A stretch of 64,000 nucleotides of DNA, from the NCBI GenBank assembly GCA_028554755.1, contig JAPTOF010000019.1, positions 3,420,001 to 3,484,000 on the forward strand, written 5' to 3'. Positions 22,980 through 34,997 of this stretch are shown one piece after another. Both the position numbers and the translations under genes were made by a program. Origin of the DNA: Cordia subcordata (taxonomy: Eukaryota; Streptophyta; Magnoliopsida; Boraginales; Cordiaceae). Position 1 is the stretch's first letter; each line of letters starts with the position of its first letter. The notes beneath the pieces were generated by a model that ran no database searches, was not told where the DNA came from, and saw only the letters and a program-made list of their open reading frames with translations.

Positions 22980-23197
22980 AGGGCTCGTCTAAATTAGTTT
23001 TTTTAAAGTCATTATTTTAATAATTTAAAATATATATATTTTTTAAAAAAAGTTAAAATTTTATCTTCTAAAAGAAAGTTGTATTTGAATTTTTTTGCTT
23101 AGAATTTAAGTTTTTTCAAAAAATCAAGCCAAACAATTATTATAAGGAGAATGTACTGTTAAAAGAAAAAGGTAAACTAATCCAAATAGACTCTAAG
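22980..23197. repeat. MITE-like repeat, copy C
   Basis: It starts GGGCTCGTCTAAATTAG and ends CTAATCCAAATAGACTCT, with an AT-rich core. It is the same family as 18374 and 43337. Confidence 0.55.
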
Positions 23198-26090
23198 AAC
23201 TTAAAAATGTCTCTCACGATAATACTAAGAAATTTTTCCAAAACTACAATCGTTTTGAGCGGTTGTCTTTTGAAGTCATCATACAAGAAATTTGTTTGTT
23301 TTTTCATTCTCTTTTCTTTGCGAATAGTAAAAGCCTTTACTTGATTAAAAGATGAACTAAGCTTCTAAAAGTTAAAAGCTGTCCACATATGTATAGAACC
23401 TTCAGCGAGTGTCTTGAGCTGAACAGCAATTAACTTCATCAAGCTGTTAATTTATTAGTGAACTCGATGAGAAACCATGCCTTACTGCTAATTATAATGA
23501 AAGGTCGAAAGTTAATACGAAAAGATTCTTCTTTATGGAAGCAGAATCAGTAATAAATGATCATAAACTTATTTGAACTGATTTCATTACTTACCTGAAG
23601 TATTACTTACGGCCTTTTGTGTCATTCTCCCCTTGCATCTTCTATACTATACTACTCCAATGGGCCATACGTTCCACTCCAATGTCATTATCGTAATTAA
23701 CAGTGTTCATACGAGATACATTTTTGTTGTTATCCAAGTTGGTTTCAGTTTTCTATATACCTGTACGTTTACTTACACCTATTACAACACATTTCTATCT
23801 ATAGCCTCTATTTATTTATTAATTCTTAGTCCATAATTTTTGTCATATAATTTAAAAATAAATATTTTATTTAAAAATTATGATAATGCCGGGCATCGCA
23901 CAAGTACTAAGGCTAGTTTATCACCAAAAACACACACACATATAAACTTTTTCTTTTCCTCTTTAATTTATTATTTTGTTAGTTGTAGTATCAAGAGATC
24001 ACCGAAATTCATGTGACTCAAGGCAACTTCATCTCATTTCCAGTGACTTTTAGCATCAAAATGTATTTATGGAATAAGCAAAAGGCTGATATATAAGATA
24101 TACCTGCTTGCTATGCACTTATGTTTTTATTTTGACAAAACTGGTCTCCCAAATATCTTTTTTCTATTTTCCACTTTCCACGATGAGAAAATTCTCGCCA
24201 TTTGTGTTGAGAGTTGGTTAAGAAAATCTGATTTTGAGGCCCAAAACGTAATCACGCCGGAGCCCAACCTGGACTTGGCAGTCGCAATACGGGCCCGCAG
24301 TTTCAGACAGGTTGTTGTTTCATCTTTCGTTTGACACAGAAATTATGTAAAACATTTTGACTTTTTTTTTTCCTGAATTTTGATCATTTCTTGTCTTTTA
24401 TATCTAAAGAACCAGTCTCTGACCCAAAAAACAATCTAACGAACCAGTCGTTCTCTTTGACCCCAAAAAAAAAAAAGTTGTTCTCTGATAATTTTAGCAT
24501 GTTTGGCAATGCTTATTGTATTTGGGTGCTTATTTTAGATGTTATAAGTACCCAAACAAACACTGCCAAACACCCTTTGTGTAAGATTAATGTTAGATGT
24601 TTCGATATTTTGAGAACCCAAATATACGCTTTTATATATTTTATGCTTAGTTGGTTCGATAAAGAAAAAGAAAAAAAAAATTTAGAAAGTTTCATAAATT
24701 AGTATACCAATCAAATAGGGGTTGATAATGATAAACATGGTATATATAATGTTGGACCGTGTTGTGAAGGTTGTGCAGTTCAACTCTGACAAGCATGCAG
24801 CACATCCTTGCACATTGGTCCTGCTATATACAGTGAGAGCTACTGGTCTTTTGTCTGTTCTTTTTTTTTGTTGTTGTTGCTGTTGTTTTTTTTTTTTTTT
24901 TTTGAAAGAGAAGAATTAGATATTAAAATCTTGCCAGCTAAAGCAATGCAAAAATAAAAAAGAATCGTTAATGAGTGATGGAATTATTCTTTGGGTTATA
25001 TAGAGATTGCCGTAGTGATGAGAAATTGACATCTTTCTCGTAAACAATGTCCATTTTTCAAGTCATGCTAACTTTATTTTTTCTGATTTGCTTTTTAGTT
25101 TTCTGATTCTCCTATCCTATCATAAACCTTGTCAATGGCTAATAATTGTAATTAAGTAGTTATTTACTTTTATCATGCTCTATTAATTATTTTAATCTTT
25201 AAATATCTTGATTTTAAAGTAATGATTTGGGTTCCAAACATATCAAAGTTAAGAAATTAGATTTCAAGTAGGGCTGTAGGGGCTAAAAGGTGTGGTTGCC
25301 CGATCTCCCATCGACCAAAGTAACACTATACAAATTATTCCTTCATAGCATAATACAAGCTTCTCATATATACAAGTGCAAGAATATTCCGCAAAATAAG
25401 ACTTTCATATGTCCATCAAATATTGCCATATTCATGTGTTTGATCTTAAAGTGAAATATTAGTAACTAAGAAAGCGTTCTCATGGCTACAGGAATTAATA
25501 GCTTATTTGCACACCTATTTGCCAAGTCTCTAACTAACACCAGACGTGTGATTATAGAAGAGGACTTCGTGAAACACTTTAATTTGGCGGATGCGTTGCT
25601 GTGGAAGTAGTAGAGCGCATATGGCAGAATTGCCTTTAGCACGGCAGAGACTTGTCAACATCTTTTCGAGTGAAGACACACTTATCGTGGCTTTCCCCTT
25701 TTTGTTGCTCTATTGGGAGTTGGGACTTATTGCCATTGCTCACCTTTGGGTCCACCTCCACTTTGCTCTTTCCCTTGACCATCCCTTTAATTATACTATT
25801 TATAAATTAAGTAGAGATTATGGAGTTGTTTAGTAGTAGAATATTTAATTTGTACTTGGAATTTTATTCATAATTTAGATTCGAATAAGTTATTTGAATA
25901 TTGTCACCCAGATATGTTTCAATAATAAGAGTTGAGGTTGAATGCAACTCAAGTTCGATCTTAGTTCCGTGTTTTGGGTGAATGCCCTCAACTTATTTGG
26001 TGCCAGTATAGGGAACATGTTATGCATCCATGATTTGTCAGTTGGTGATTAGGTTTCGCTAGTTGTTCTTGTGATTAGACTATACTATCT

Positions 26091-26121
26091 TGTTGGGGAA
26101 AAACATGCAAACACAAAGACT
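26091..26121 (-). repeat. Remnant of copia 3' LTR
   Basis: TGTTGGGGAAAAACATGC and the next 13 bases equal the outer end of the LTR at 14369. The sequence then jumps to RNase H coding DNA, marking an internal deletion of about 350-400 bases. Confidence 0.85.
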
Positions 26122-26129
26122 CCTTGTAT

Positions 26130-29100
26130 CTTGCTGACTGGAACCACTTTAGTTATCATATCTGCAGGATTCTCATAGGTAGATATCTTCTGCACCGATA
26201 TGATTCTTTGTGATACAACATCTTTGATAAAGTGATATCTGATATCAATGTGTTTAGTCCTCTCATGATACATCTGATTCTTCGTCAGATGGATTGCACT
26301 CTGGCTATCACAAAAGACTGTACTTGTATCTTGCTGTAGTCCAAGATCACGAACCAGGTCTTGTAACCACATGGCCTCCTTCACAACTTCTGCAATTGCC
26401 ATGTACTCCGCCTCAGTAGTCAACAATGCCACAGTAGACTGTAATGTCGCTTTCCAATTGATAGCACATCTAGAGAGAGTAAACACGTAACCCGTCAGAG
26501 ATCTTCTCTTATCAAGGTCACCCGCAAAGTCTGAATCGCAATAACCCACCAACCTCGCGCAATCTCCAGTCATCTTGTTAAACAGTAAACCTACATTCGC
26601 AGTGCCACGCAAATATCTCATTATTCATTTCACCGCTTCCCAATGTGCTTTCCCAGGTGATGCCATATACCTGCTCACAACACTAACTGCATGTGAAATG
26701 TCAGGACGAGCGCACACCATAGCATACATCAAGCTACTAATAGCACTCGAGTATGGAACATGAGACATATGCTCCACCTCCTCCTCAGTTTTAGGTGACA
26801 AATCTGCAGACAACTTGAAATGAGCAGCAAACGGCACACTCACATGCTTTGTTTTAAGCATCCTGAAACGCTCCAGTACCTTCTCAATATAACTTTGCTG
26901 AGACAAGAACAGCTTCCCAGCGCTTCTATCTTTGTGAATCTCCATGCCAAAAATCTTCTTCGCTGCTCCAAGATCTTTCATCTCAAACTCATCACCCAGC
27001 TGCTTTTTTAATTCGTCGATGGCAGACATGCTTCTAGCAGCAATAAGCATATCATCGACATACAACAACAAGTACACAAACGAACCATCTGGAAGCTTCT
27101 TGAGATACACATAATTGTCATATGCACTCCTTGTGTATCCAACACCTACCATGAATGTGTCAAATCTCTTATACCATTGCTGAGGTGACTGCTTCAACCC
27201 ATACAAGGACTTTTTCAGTTTGCAAACATGGTTCTCCTTACTAAGAACTATATACCCTTCCGGTTGACTCATGTAAATTTGCTCTTCAAGATCACCGTGC
27301 AAAAAACGCCGATTTCACATCTAGCTGCTCAAGCTCAAAGTCATAAAAAGCAACCAAGGCAAGTAAAACCCTGATGGAACTATGCTTCACAACCGGAAAG
27401 AACACTTCGTTGAAGTTAACACCCTCCCTTTGTGTATAGCCTTTTGCCACCAATCGCGCCTTGTATCGAGGACCCTCAACCCCTGGAGTACCTTCCTTTT
27501 TCTTGTAAACCCATTTGCAACTGACAACTAGCTGTCCCTTAAGCAATTCAACAAGCTCTCATGTTTGATTCTTATGAAAAGACTCAATCTCCTCACTCAT
27601 GGCACCCACCCACTGAGCAAAATTTTTTCCAAATATGGCCTCTTTGTATAAATTTGACTCATGTCCTTCAATTGTTTCAGCAATAGTCAAAGCATAAGTA
27701 ATAAGATTAACGTATCCGTACCTTTGAGGCTCTCTAATCTGTCTCCTTTCTTGCCTAGTGACAATGCTGTACTTCTGTTGTTCAGGCACATTTTGATCAT
27801 GTACCTCAGTTGGTTGAGTCAACTAAATTTGACTGTTACTATTGCTAAATGGAACATTTGAAACATCAGCAAATACCTCCACCTGTTCTTTGACACCGTG
27901 GTCTAAACCAGCTACTGCTTTCTCCTTTTCTTGGTCTAATGAAGCAGACTCATTGAATGTCACATCCCTGCTGATGAGGAAACCTGGAGACTTTGGATCT
28001 GTACACCACAACCTGTAACCTTTCCTATCGGACGCATAGCCTAGAAAAATGCATTTCTTTGCCCTCGGCTCCAACTTACCATCCTTCACGTGAGCGTATG
28101 CAGGGAAACCGAACACCCTCAATCGAGAGTAGTCAGCAGGCTTACCAGACCATAACTCAAAAGGAGTTTTCAATTCAATAGCTTTGGATGGAGACTTATT
28201 CACCAAGTAGCATACTGTATTGACAGCTTCGGCCCAAAAGTCTTGACTTAATCCAGAATGAGAAAGCATACAATGAGCTCTCTTTACCAGAGTTCTATTC
28301 ATGCGTTCTGCAACTCCATTCTGTTGTGGTGTCCCTACAAGTGTGCAGTGTCTCAAAATGCCATGTTTCCTGCAAAACTCATCAAACCCTTTATTGTAGT
28401 ATTCCAACCCATTGTCAGTCCTAAGACGCTTGATTGCTTGATCTGTTTCTCAGTCTGCTTCTCAATCAATGTCTTCCACTCGACAAATGTTGGAAACGCC
28501 TCATCTTTAGTTTTCAAGAAGTATACCCACACCATCCGAGAGTATATATCAATGAAAATGATGTAATACCTGTCACATTTCTTGGAAGGAACTTTATTAG
28601 GACCCCAAAGATCAGAATGAATATAATCAAGTGTACCTTTGGTGTTCTCCTGCCCCTTGCTAAACTTTACCCTAGTTTGCTTTCCAAAGACACAATGCTC
28701 GCAGAATTCAAGCTTTCCAGTTCTTTGTCCACAAAGCAAATCCCTTTTACTTAGCTCGGTCAATCCCCTCTCGCTCATATGGCCCAACCTTTTGTGCCAT
28801 AACTGTGTAGTGCCATTATCACTCTCCTCGAATGTAACAGCTACAACACCTGTAACTGTACTACCTTGAAGGACATATAGGCTGCCCGTCAAGTTCCCTT
28901 TCAAGAGCATAATTGCACCTTTGGTCACCTTTAAGACACCATTCTCACTTCGGAATTTGTATCCATGAGAATCCAAACGCCCAAGAGAAATCAAGTTTTT
29001 CTTCAGCTCTGGTACATGCCAACACTCGAGAGATCTTGTAATACCATCAAACATCTTGATATTTACGATGTCCATTCCCTCCACCTTCAACGAAAGATCA

Positions 29101-29207
29101 TTGCCTATAAAGACTTTCCCTTCTCTTTTGGAATAAGAAGAGAACCAATCACACCTAGGACACATATGGAACGTTGCACCAGTATCAAGAATCTATTGAT
29201 TATGACA
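26130..29207 (-). pseudogene. Copia pol (protease, integrase, reverse transcriptase, RNase H), degraded
   Basis: The protease active site ILDTGATFHMC lies just after an in-frame TAG (29193-29195). Integrase follows with the zinc region (LWHKRLGHMS, FCEHCVFGKQ), first Asp in HSDLWGP, Asp-Asn-Gly split by a frameshift near 28405, and Glu in TPQQNGVAERMNRTL. The reverse transcriptase has CKWVYKKKEG, YKARLVAKGYTQ, LDVKSAF, YGLKQSPQQWY and an intact catalytic YVDD (about 27060). RNase H follows with YCDSDFAGD and [11 protein letters not shown]. Breaks: TAG at 29193, the frame change near 28405, stops near 27823 and 27558, a one-base insertion in a T run near 27300, and TGA at 26625. The gene product would replicate the element; this copy cannot encode it. 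Confidence 0.92.
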
Positions 29208-30104
29208 CTATGATGCATTCACAGTCAAAACTTCCCCGGTACTACTCAAGTTATCTCCATCACTGTCAGCACTCTCTACCACATTAGCTGAATTTTCCAC
29301 CTTTTCCTTTCCCTTTTTTAGTTTTGGACATTCTTTCTTAATGTAACCCTTTTCACCATACTCGAAACAGCGTAGCTTCCTTGCTCTTGATTTTGACCTT
29401 GACTTGCTTTTCTTTCTACCCGAAGACCCCCTTCTATTCTCCGATCTCCCTCTACTTACTAAACCTTCCCCATGAACTTCTTCTCTATGTCCTGGAATAT
29501 GTGTTTGAAGATCCTTCGATTTTAATGAAGTAATCACATCTTCAAAAGTAATTTTATCCCTCTTGTACAACATAGTGCCCACAAAGTTCGTATATGAAGG
29601 CGGTAAGGAGCATAACACGATCATAGCTTGGTTTTCGTCATCAATTTTAACACCCACATCCTTCAAAGCAATAAAACAAGAGGTAAACTCATCAAGGTGT
29701 TACTTTAGTGACGTACCTTCTTTCATTCTAAGATGATATAATCGCTTCTTCAAGTAGAGGCGATTGGTGAGAGATTTAGATGCATACAATTCCACCAAAG
29801 TATTCCAAGCCTCAACTGCTATCGTCTTCTCAGCAATCTCCAACAATACTTCATTTGTTACGGACATATGTATTACACTCAAGGCTTTCACTTCAAGTTC
29901 TTTTCTCACTGCTGGTTCCGTCTTTTCTGGGATCACTTCTTCAATGACTTTCCAAAGTCCTTGCATTGTCATAAATGACTTAAATCTGATCCTCCATAGA
30001 ATGAAACTCATTCTCCCGTCAAACTTCTCGATTTCAAACTTTTCACCTGTAGAAGACATCTTCGTTTGCACAAAACTCACACTTCGGGATAGAATTTGGC
30101 TCAA
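29208..30104 (-). pseudogene. Copia gag, split by at least one break
   Basis: The capsid part starts at the ATG near 30059 (MSSTGEKFEIEKFDGRMS) and matches the copia gag (UBN2-type) fold, with WNTLVELYASKSLTNRLYLK. It runs to 29700, where a stop precedes the second half (29208-29666: LCSLPPSYTNFVGTML). The second half carries an Arg/Ser-rich stretch and a damaged zinc knuckle, CFEYGEKGYIKKEC, in which the second Cys is Tyr and the His is Tyr. The protein would coat the RNA genome. It is broken here. Confidence 0.88.
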
Positions 30105-30930
30105 CAGACCATAAAAACGGATTCAACACGTCGATAAACCTTAGGAACACCCCCGGTCAACTTTGGTCAACACAGGTCAAAGTCAAACCTGTTGGTCAAA
30201 GTCAACACTGTCCCTAAACAAGCACTTCGGAGCAGAATCTGGAAAAACATAGCCCAAAAACGGACTTAGCACGTCAAAAAATATAGGGTAAGGCTCTGGT
30301 CAAATGCGGTCAACCCTCGATTAATGGTCAACGATCAAAGTCAACCCTGGTTAAACCCGGTCAACTGGTCAACGCGGTCAAACTGGTCAAATTGGCCAGA
30401 ATTTTTTTTCCTCTGGACTCAACACCAAGGCCCAAAGGAAATAAATATTTTTTCTTTGGCCTTAAAAGAAAAGTCCAATCCAAAAATATTTTCCTTTTAT
30501 CTTTTGATTCAATTAAGCCCAAATAAAAAAATTTCAAAGCCTAATACCCAAGACCCAAAAGACCTAACCAAATCTGGACAAGGCCTCTACCTAGACCCGA
30601 TCCAAAAAACCCAGACCTAAGGCTCAAAACCCAAAATCTGCTTTACAAACTTGAACCAATTCCCAAAAAAAATACCTGAATATTCAAAACCTATCTCAAG
30701 AGCACGCGAACTCTATCTTCTTCGCTTGTTCTTCAAACCCAAACACGAACCACGACCCGCTGACGCAAGCTTTCACTCCAGCCACCAACACTCAACGTAG
30801 ACAGCACCGGAGCACTCTTTGCCAAACAAAGACCTTTGTTTGGTTAGGCACCGTTTGGTTTTGAGAAATTTTGGTTTCACAGTGAGTTTTGATTTTTCCT
30901 TTTTCCCTCAAGTAGCGGATTAATACCTAA
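30105..30930 (-). other. Copia 5' leader between primer-binding site and gag
   Basis: About 0.8 kb of untranslated leader on the minus strand. It contains the TTGAC(C/T) array described separately (30155-30390) and a C/A-rich stretch near 30400-30790 (on the plus strand). There is no coding signal in the element's sense. Confidence 0.65.
30155..30390 (-). promoter_or_regulatory. Array of W-box-like TTGAC(C/T) motifs
   Basis: On the plus strand GGTCAA or AGTCAA begins at 30155, 30165, 30175, 30181, 30194, 30200, 30298, 30308, 30326, 30339, 30359, 30367, 30376 and 30385. All fourteen therefore read TTGACC or TTGACT in the element's sense strand. TTGAC(C/T) is the binding core of WRKY factors. 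Spacing is often 8-10 bases, so the array may have grown by short tandem duplication. Whether it acts as an enhancer is inference. Confidence 0.5.
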
Positions 30931-30943
30931 GCTCTAGATACCA
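30931..30943 (-). other. Copia primer-binding site
   Basis: The minus strand reads TGGTATCTAGAGC just inside the 5' LTR. This is the familiar initiator-Met tRNA complement of plant copia elements. Confidence 0.85.
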
Positions 30944-30946
30944 GTT

Positions 30947-31353
30947 TGTTGGGAAAAAACATGTAAACACGAAGAAAACGAGAAGAAAACAGACACAGTG
31001 GTTTGGCCTTGAAGCCTACATCCACGAGCAGTAAAGAATAAATTATTATTGATCTCAAATACTACAAAGCTTACTCTGGTTTCTCTCACCCCACACCCCC
31101 CATGGGGTGTGGCCCTAAGGCTTTCTCTCACATCCATAATACTATGTCCTAGCCCCTATTTATAATACACAAGTATCCTAATTCGTATTCTATAAGGATA
31201 AGAAAACAATATACTACTAAGAAAAGGAAACAGCATATTACAAGGAAAAGGACACATATTAATTATGTATTGTTATGGTAAAAGCAAACAAAATAAATGC
31301 TAACAAGGAAATTTGTTATTCTTGTTGCCAAAGAATTCGGGCCACATTCAACG
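30947..31353 (-). repeat. Copia 5' LTR
   Basis: A 407-bp LTR with plus-strand start TGTTGGGAAAAAAC and end CATTCAACG (last base changed from A). It is homologous to the LTRs at 14369-14702 and about 15190-15414. It contains an extra GC-rich palindrome (31091-31112, CCACACCCC and GGGGTGTGG arms) not seen in those copies. Confidence 0.9.
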
Positions 31354-31358
31354 TATTT

Positions 31359-32510
31359 AAATTTCTCTCATCATAAAAAGGAAGTTATATGAGTATCTTC
31401 TTTTATTCCAATTTCAATTTCTCTTACGTCTAACTAATTCAAATAACGTTACCTTTAAATAAGGTTACATGTCTTAAATTACATGTCTTAAAATTTAAAT
31501 TCTTGTATAAGTCGAAAGACCTCGTTGTAAAAGGAAGAAAAAGGAAAAAGTTAAACACCATGGACATGTGGGGTTGCTCTGTGACGGTAAATATCAAACC
31601 AGGCGTGCTTTAGCTCGTCACGTCCCGGCCCAAAATTGATCTCATCACCCGGCAAAACACTATGGAACACTCTTTGTTTCTATCAGCTTTTGAGTTGCAG
31701 CAAAAAGCATGCGTACTCGAATATACAAAATTCCTTCATTGTCATTGTATTATTTGGACCCCCTAACTTCCCCCACTTTTCACCATTCCAAACTATTTTT
31801 ACAAGCCTTTCTAATGTATTAATTAATCTCCATCAATTATTCGCCTTTGAAATTAACCCCCTAATCATTTTATTACCGACCAATCACTACTCATCAATGG
31901 CCAAGCAAATATTGTCTAACCCGCTGTGCCATGTCCATAATGCATGCATGCACACTTTGTACTATCTACTCGTAAAACTTGTCTAGCAAGCTGTGCATAG
32001 ACTAGTTTTTGCTGCTATAAGCCAGAATATCTCAAGTCAGATTTGACACTAATTCCTACTAGATCGAGAGTTGTGAAAGAAAAACCCTTCTAACAAGTGT
32101 GTTTCTTGAAATTCGAACTTGTGTTGGTCACTGTCGCCTCATAAAACTTGTCTAGTAAGCTGGGCACAGGCTACTTTCCCGCTTTTCTGATTTGTGATCC
32201 CAGTGAAATGTGTGCATCACGGAATATGATACAAGATTTCAGAAGAATATACCACCACTAAATTGTGCTAACCAGGAGAAAAACACACAGAAACCAACAG
32301 AAATAAAGATATCGTAGTTACTAAGTTGGTGCAATGATAAGTTAACGCAGAGGCAATGCTAGTGCAGATGAGAATGTTTTCTTGTCTCTCCAAGAAAGCA
32401 GACTCACTAGTCACGTCCCAACTGATCATTGACAAACCGGTGGGTCATGATGGCCCCACTAAACAACACAAGCTGATCATGGTATATTAGCATGTGCAAG
32501 GTGCGCAATA
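31359..32510. other. Intergenic DNA upstream of the DUF761 gene
   Basis: No gene is seen. A short sequence AAAACTTGTCTAG(C/T)AAGCTG occurs twice (about 31975 and 32147), suggesting a local duplication. The downstream part should hold the promoter of the next gene. Confidence 0.5.
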
Positions 32511-32513
32511 GCT

Positions 32514-32521
32514 CTATATAA
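32514..32521 (+). promoter_or_regulatory. TATA box of the DUF761 gene
   Basis: TATATAAG lies about 100 bases before the ATG at 32619 in an otherwise suitable context (CTCTATATAAGAAGG). Transcription would start near 32545-32550. Confidence 0.55.
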
Positions 32522-32618
32522 GAAGGCCGCTTGGGTTGATCATTTTCAAGAGCGTATCAATTTATTGTTTTCTATCATCATATACACTTACAAAAGTAGC
32601 CAACAAGAGAAAAAGAAA

Positions 32619-33263
32619 ATGGAGTGTGAGAAGAAAGAATATCAACTGCAAGCAGTGTGCTTCGCAGCTAGTACAGCAGTGTTCATTGCTTGCTTCGAAA
32701 GAGCTGTTGTTAAGTCGTTCATGGAGCAATGGAGGGTTTTAATGTTCCTTGCTCTCAACCTTCTCCTCTTGGCCATTCTCTTCACTTCTACAAGCGCCTC
32801 ATGTTTATCAACTGAAGGTCGATTAGGCGGCCGCGGCGGCCGCGTTGAGGATGTCAAGGCTGAGAGCAGGAAGAGGAGCAAGCAATGCAGACAGCCATCA
32901 ATGGCGTATGCTGAGATTAATGGACAGAGTGATGAGCACTTGAAGTTGCAAAAGACAAGTGAAAGATATGATGATGGGAAGAATAGTGATGAAGTTGATG
33001 CAAAGAACCAATTGAAGAATGATGAGACAAATGCGAGGCAAAATGATGGTGATGAAGCCGAACAGGTGAAGGATCAGCAAGCTTATCAGCTCTCGAAGGA
33101 GGAGTTGAATGAGAGAGTGGAGGCTTTCATTGCGATGTTTAGGCAGCATTTGATATCTGATGCAAAGGGCAGAAGCTGCACCCGGTTTAATTCTTCAACT
33201 TATAAAAGCCGTGGTGTTACAAATCACAACGTAAATTTCAACAGCAATGTTAGACGGGCCTAA
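32619..33263 (+). CDS. DUF761 (cotton-fibre type) protein with N-terminal membrane segments
   Basis: A single exon encodes 214 residues. I start at the ATG at 32619 (MECEKKEY), the first ATG after the TATA box. Two hydrophobic segments lie near residues 11-27 and 40-57 (VLMFLALNLLLLAILFTS), resembling the DUF4408 N-terminus often paired with DUF761. The middle is long, charged and low-complexity (rich in Lys, Glu, Asp, Asn). The C-terminal motif ELNERVEAFIAMFRQHL is the DUF761 signature. These proteins occur only in plants and their role is poorly defined; membrane association is inferred from the hydrophobic segments. Odd point: a perfect tandem of the 9-mer GGCGGCCGC at 32826-32843, coding a Gly/Arg-rich stretch. 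It appears intact. Confidence 0.85.
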   Translation: MECEKKEYQLQAVCFAASTAVFIACFERAVVKSFMEQWRVLMFLALNLLLLAILFTSTSASCLSTEGRLGGRGGRVEDVKAESRKRSKQCRQPSMAYAEINGQSDEHLKLQKTSERYDDGKNSDEVDAKNQLKNDETNARQNDGDEAEQVKDQQAYQLSKEELNERVEAFIAMFRQHLISDAKGRSCTRFNSSTYKSRGVTNHNVNFNSNVRRA

Positions 33264-34239
33264 TTCACTTGATATGTTGGAATTATCCCGATTCGGGAGA
33301 TTTTGAGAAGCAGCTGAGAACTCGCTGTGAAGTAAATTATTGCACCTACGGTCTCAAGAAAATATTCCCAGAGAATCGTACGTATAACGAGCTGAGCGTT
33401 TTTTCCTTGCTAATTTTTGAACGCGACATGCTAGAACCAGACAAGTGAAAGGTTATTTCTGCTCAATTGTTTAGTGTAGGAGAGCCTTTCATAAATGTTG
33501 AGTATGATATTGTGTAAGACTAGATAACATCATTTTTGGCTGAATATACGCGAGAATTTTCATTCTATATATGTATTTCTTTCATGGCGTACTTAACCGG
33601 ATTTAATGCTACGTGAACTTGTATCAGAGTAGCAGCGGTTTCATCTCAAGGAGCTATGGATTAATATTTAAAAATAAAAAAATAAAAGAAAAAAGAGAGA
33701 AAATGTTCTATTGCTCGAGAATGCAATATTATTACTTGAAACATGTGGGGATTTTTGTTCAATACTGCGAATTCACAGCTCCATGAAATAGCTTTTAGAA
33801 ATCTTGCCTTGATGCCTTTTGCTTATGTGATGATTCGGGTTTTTATATAGATCTACATATTGATATATTCTATCTAATCAATTAGTTCAAAATTTATAAA
33901 TTTATATTTTTAATACTAAAATATCTAATTCATTTTAAACAAAATACATACTTTTCAAATAACTGAGGCATGTCAGAACATTATCAATTTTATCCCCTCT
34001 AACTGAGAATGAGGCGTTACGTTGAGTCCTCAATTAAACAATCGAGAACATTGAAAGTTAGGGGGCTTCATTGAAAAATCTTCAAAGTTCAGGGGCTTAA
34101 TTGCGATTCTTTAATAACATGATGTGCTCTTCTGTCAAACCCCCAACAAATAAAAGAAACAAAATAATATACTAAAATTACTTATTCTATGGTGTCAACG
34201 AAGAAATGGCTGCCGACCACGAATGCAACTCTAATTTGA

Positions 34240-34400
34240 TTTCCTCAAAGGTTTGTGGTGCACTATTTTTTTTATAAAGAGTACCAATGGTGGTTTTCAC
34301 CTATCCTATCAATGATCTGAACTCGAAACCTTTCAGTCTCAAGTGAGGAATATTCTCAGTGAACTACACCATCTTGTCTTGTGGTGCACTATTTATCACA
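34240..34400 (-). repeat. Possible tRNA-derived SINE-like segment
   Basis: On the minus strand a box-A-like TGGTGTAGTTCACTGAG is followed about 30 bases later by a box-B-like GGTTTCGAGTTCAGATC, the spacing of an internal Pol III promoter. No tRNA fold or clear target duplication was established, so this is tentative. Confidence 0.3.
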
Positions 34401-34800
34401 AAGAGAAAATTGTTAAAATAAATTATTCTGCTAATTTTATAATATGATCAACATGTGAATATTTAAAACTGGCCTAATTATCATAAATTATATATTGAGT
34501 TCCAGAAAAGTATAGGCATCTTCAAGTCATCAACGTGCAAGCGATAAAAAAGAGTGATGAAGCATCATGCTAATTAAAAATTTCCAGAAAAAGAAAAATA
34601 AATGCAAAACTCATATGCTCATAAGAATGTCGCAACCCTTGAAAACTATATGCATTTATGTGTCCGAATAACAATATATCATGCAATTTTAATTGTATAA
34701 TGATTGTAAATCTATGTCCTTTCTTTTGGGGTCTATATATCATATATGGACCACCTCGAAGGGTACGTCGGTTGAAGTTCACAATTTCAATCAATCGTTA

Positions 34801-34997
34801 AGGGCCTGTTTCGATTGTTTTTTTTTTAAGTACATCTATTTTGTAATCAGCTTTTTTTTAAGAAAAAAGCAAATTTAAAACTTTAAAAAAAGTTTAAATT
34901 CAATTTTTTTATAGTAAAAAAAATTAGTATTGGAAAAAACACTTCTTCTTAAAATTATAAAAAAAATGCTTTTAAAGAAAGTTAATTGAAAGGAGCC
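34801..34997. repeat. MITE-like repeat, copy D
   Basis: It begins AGGGCCTGTTTCGATTG and ends TTAATTGAAAGGAGCC around an AT-rich core. It is a member of the family listed at 18374 and 43337. Confidence 0.6.

Larger units (their letters stand above)
21489..26090. other. Intergenic DNA between the BIR-like gene and the copia element
   Basis: It begins with the BIR-like 5' leader (a T-rich run on the plus strand at 21490-21515). Two MITE-like copies lie at 21988-22205 and 22980-23197. A shorter inverted pair (AGCCAGTTTGATTC at about 22418 and AAACCAAACAGGATG near 22523) and another (TGTTTGGCAATGC at 24500, CACTGCCAAACACCC near 24560) look like small MITE remnants. No coding region is supported; short frames here have no family motif. 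Confidence 0.5.
26091..31353 (-). mobile_element. Ty1/copia retrotransposon, minus strand, 3' LTR mostly deleted
   Basis: Read on the minus strand the order is 5' LTR (31353-30947), primer-binding site, leader, gag, protease, integrase, reverse transcriptase, RNase H. Integrase before reverse transcriptase defines Ty1/copia. Only about 31 bases of the 3' LTR remain (26091-26121). The rest of it and the polypurine tract are gone, with the LTR remnant joined straight to RNase H. Flanks TATCT (26086-26090) and TATTT (31354-31358) are probably the target duplication with one change. Stops and frameshifts in gag and pol show that it is inactive. Same family as 14369-15414. Confidence 0.93.

Noticed and set aside
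24391..24702. 103-codon plus-strand frame
   Set aside because: It is low-complexity and Lys/Phe-rich, crossing a small MITE-like inverted pair; no family motif.
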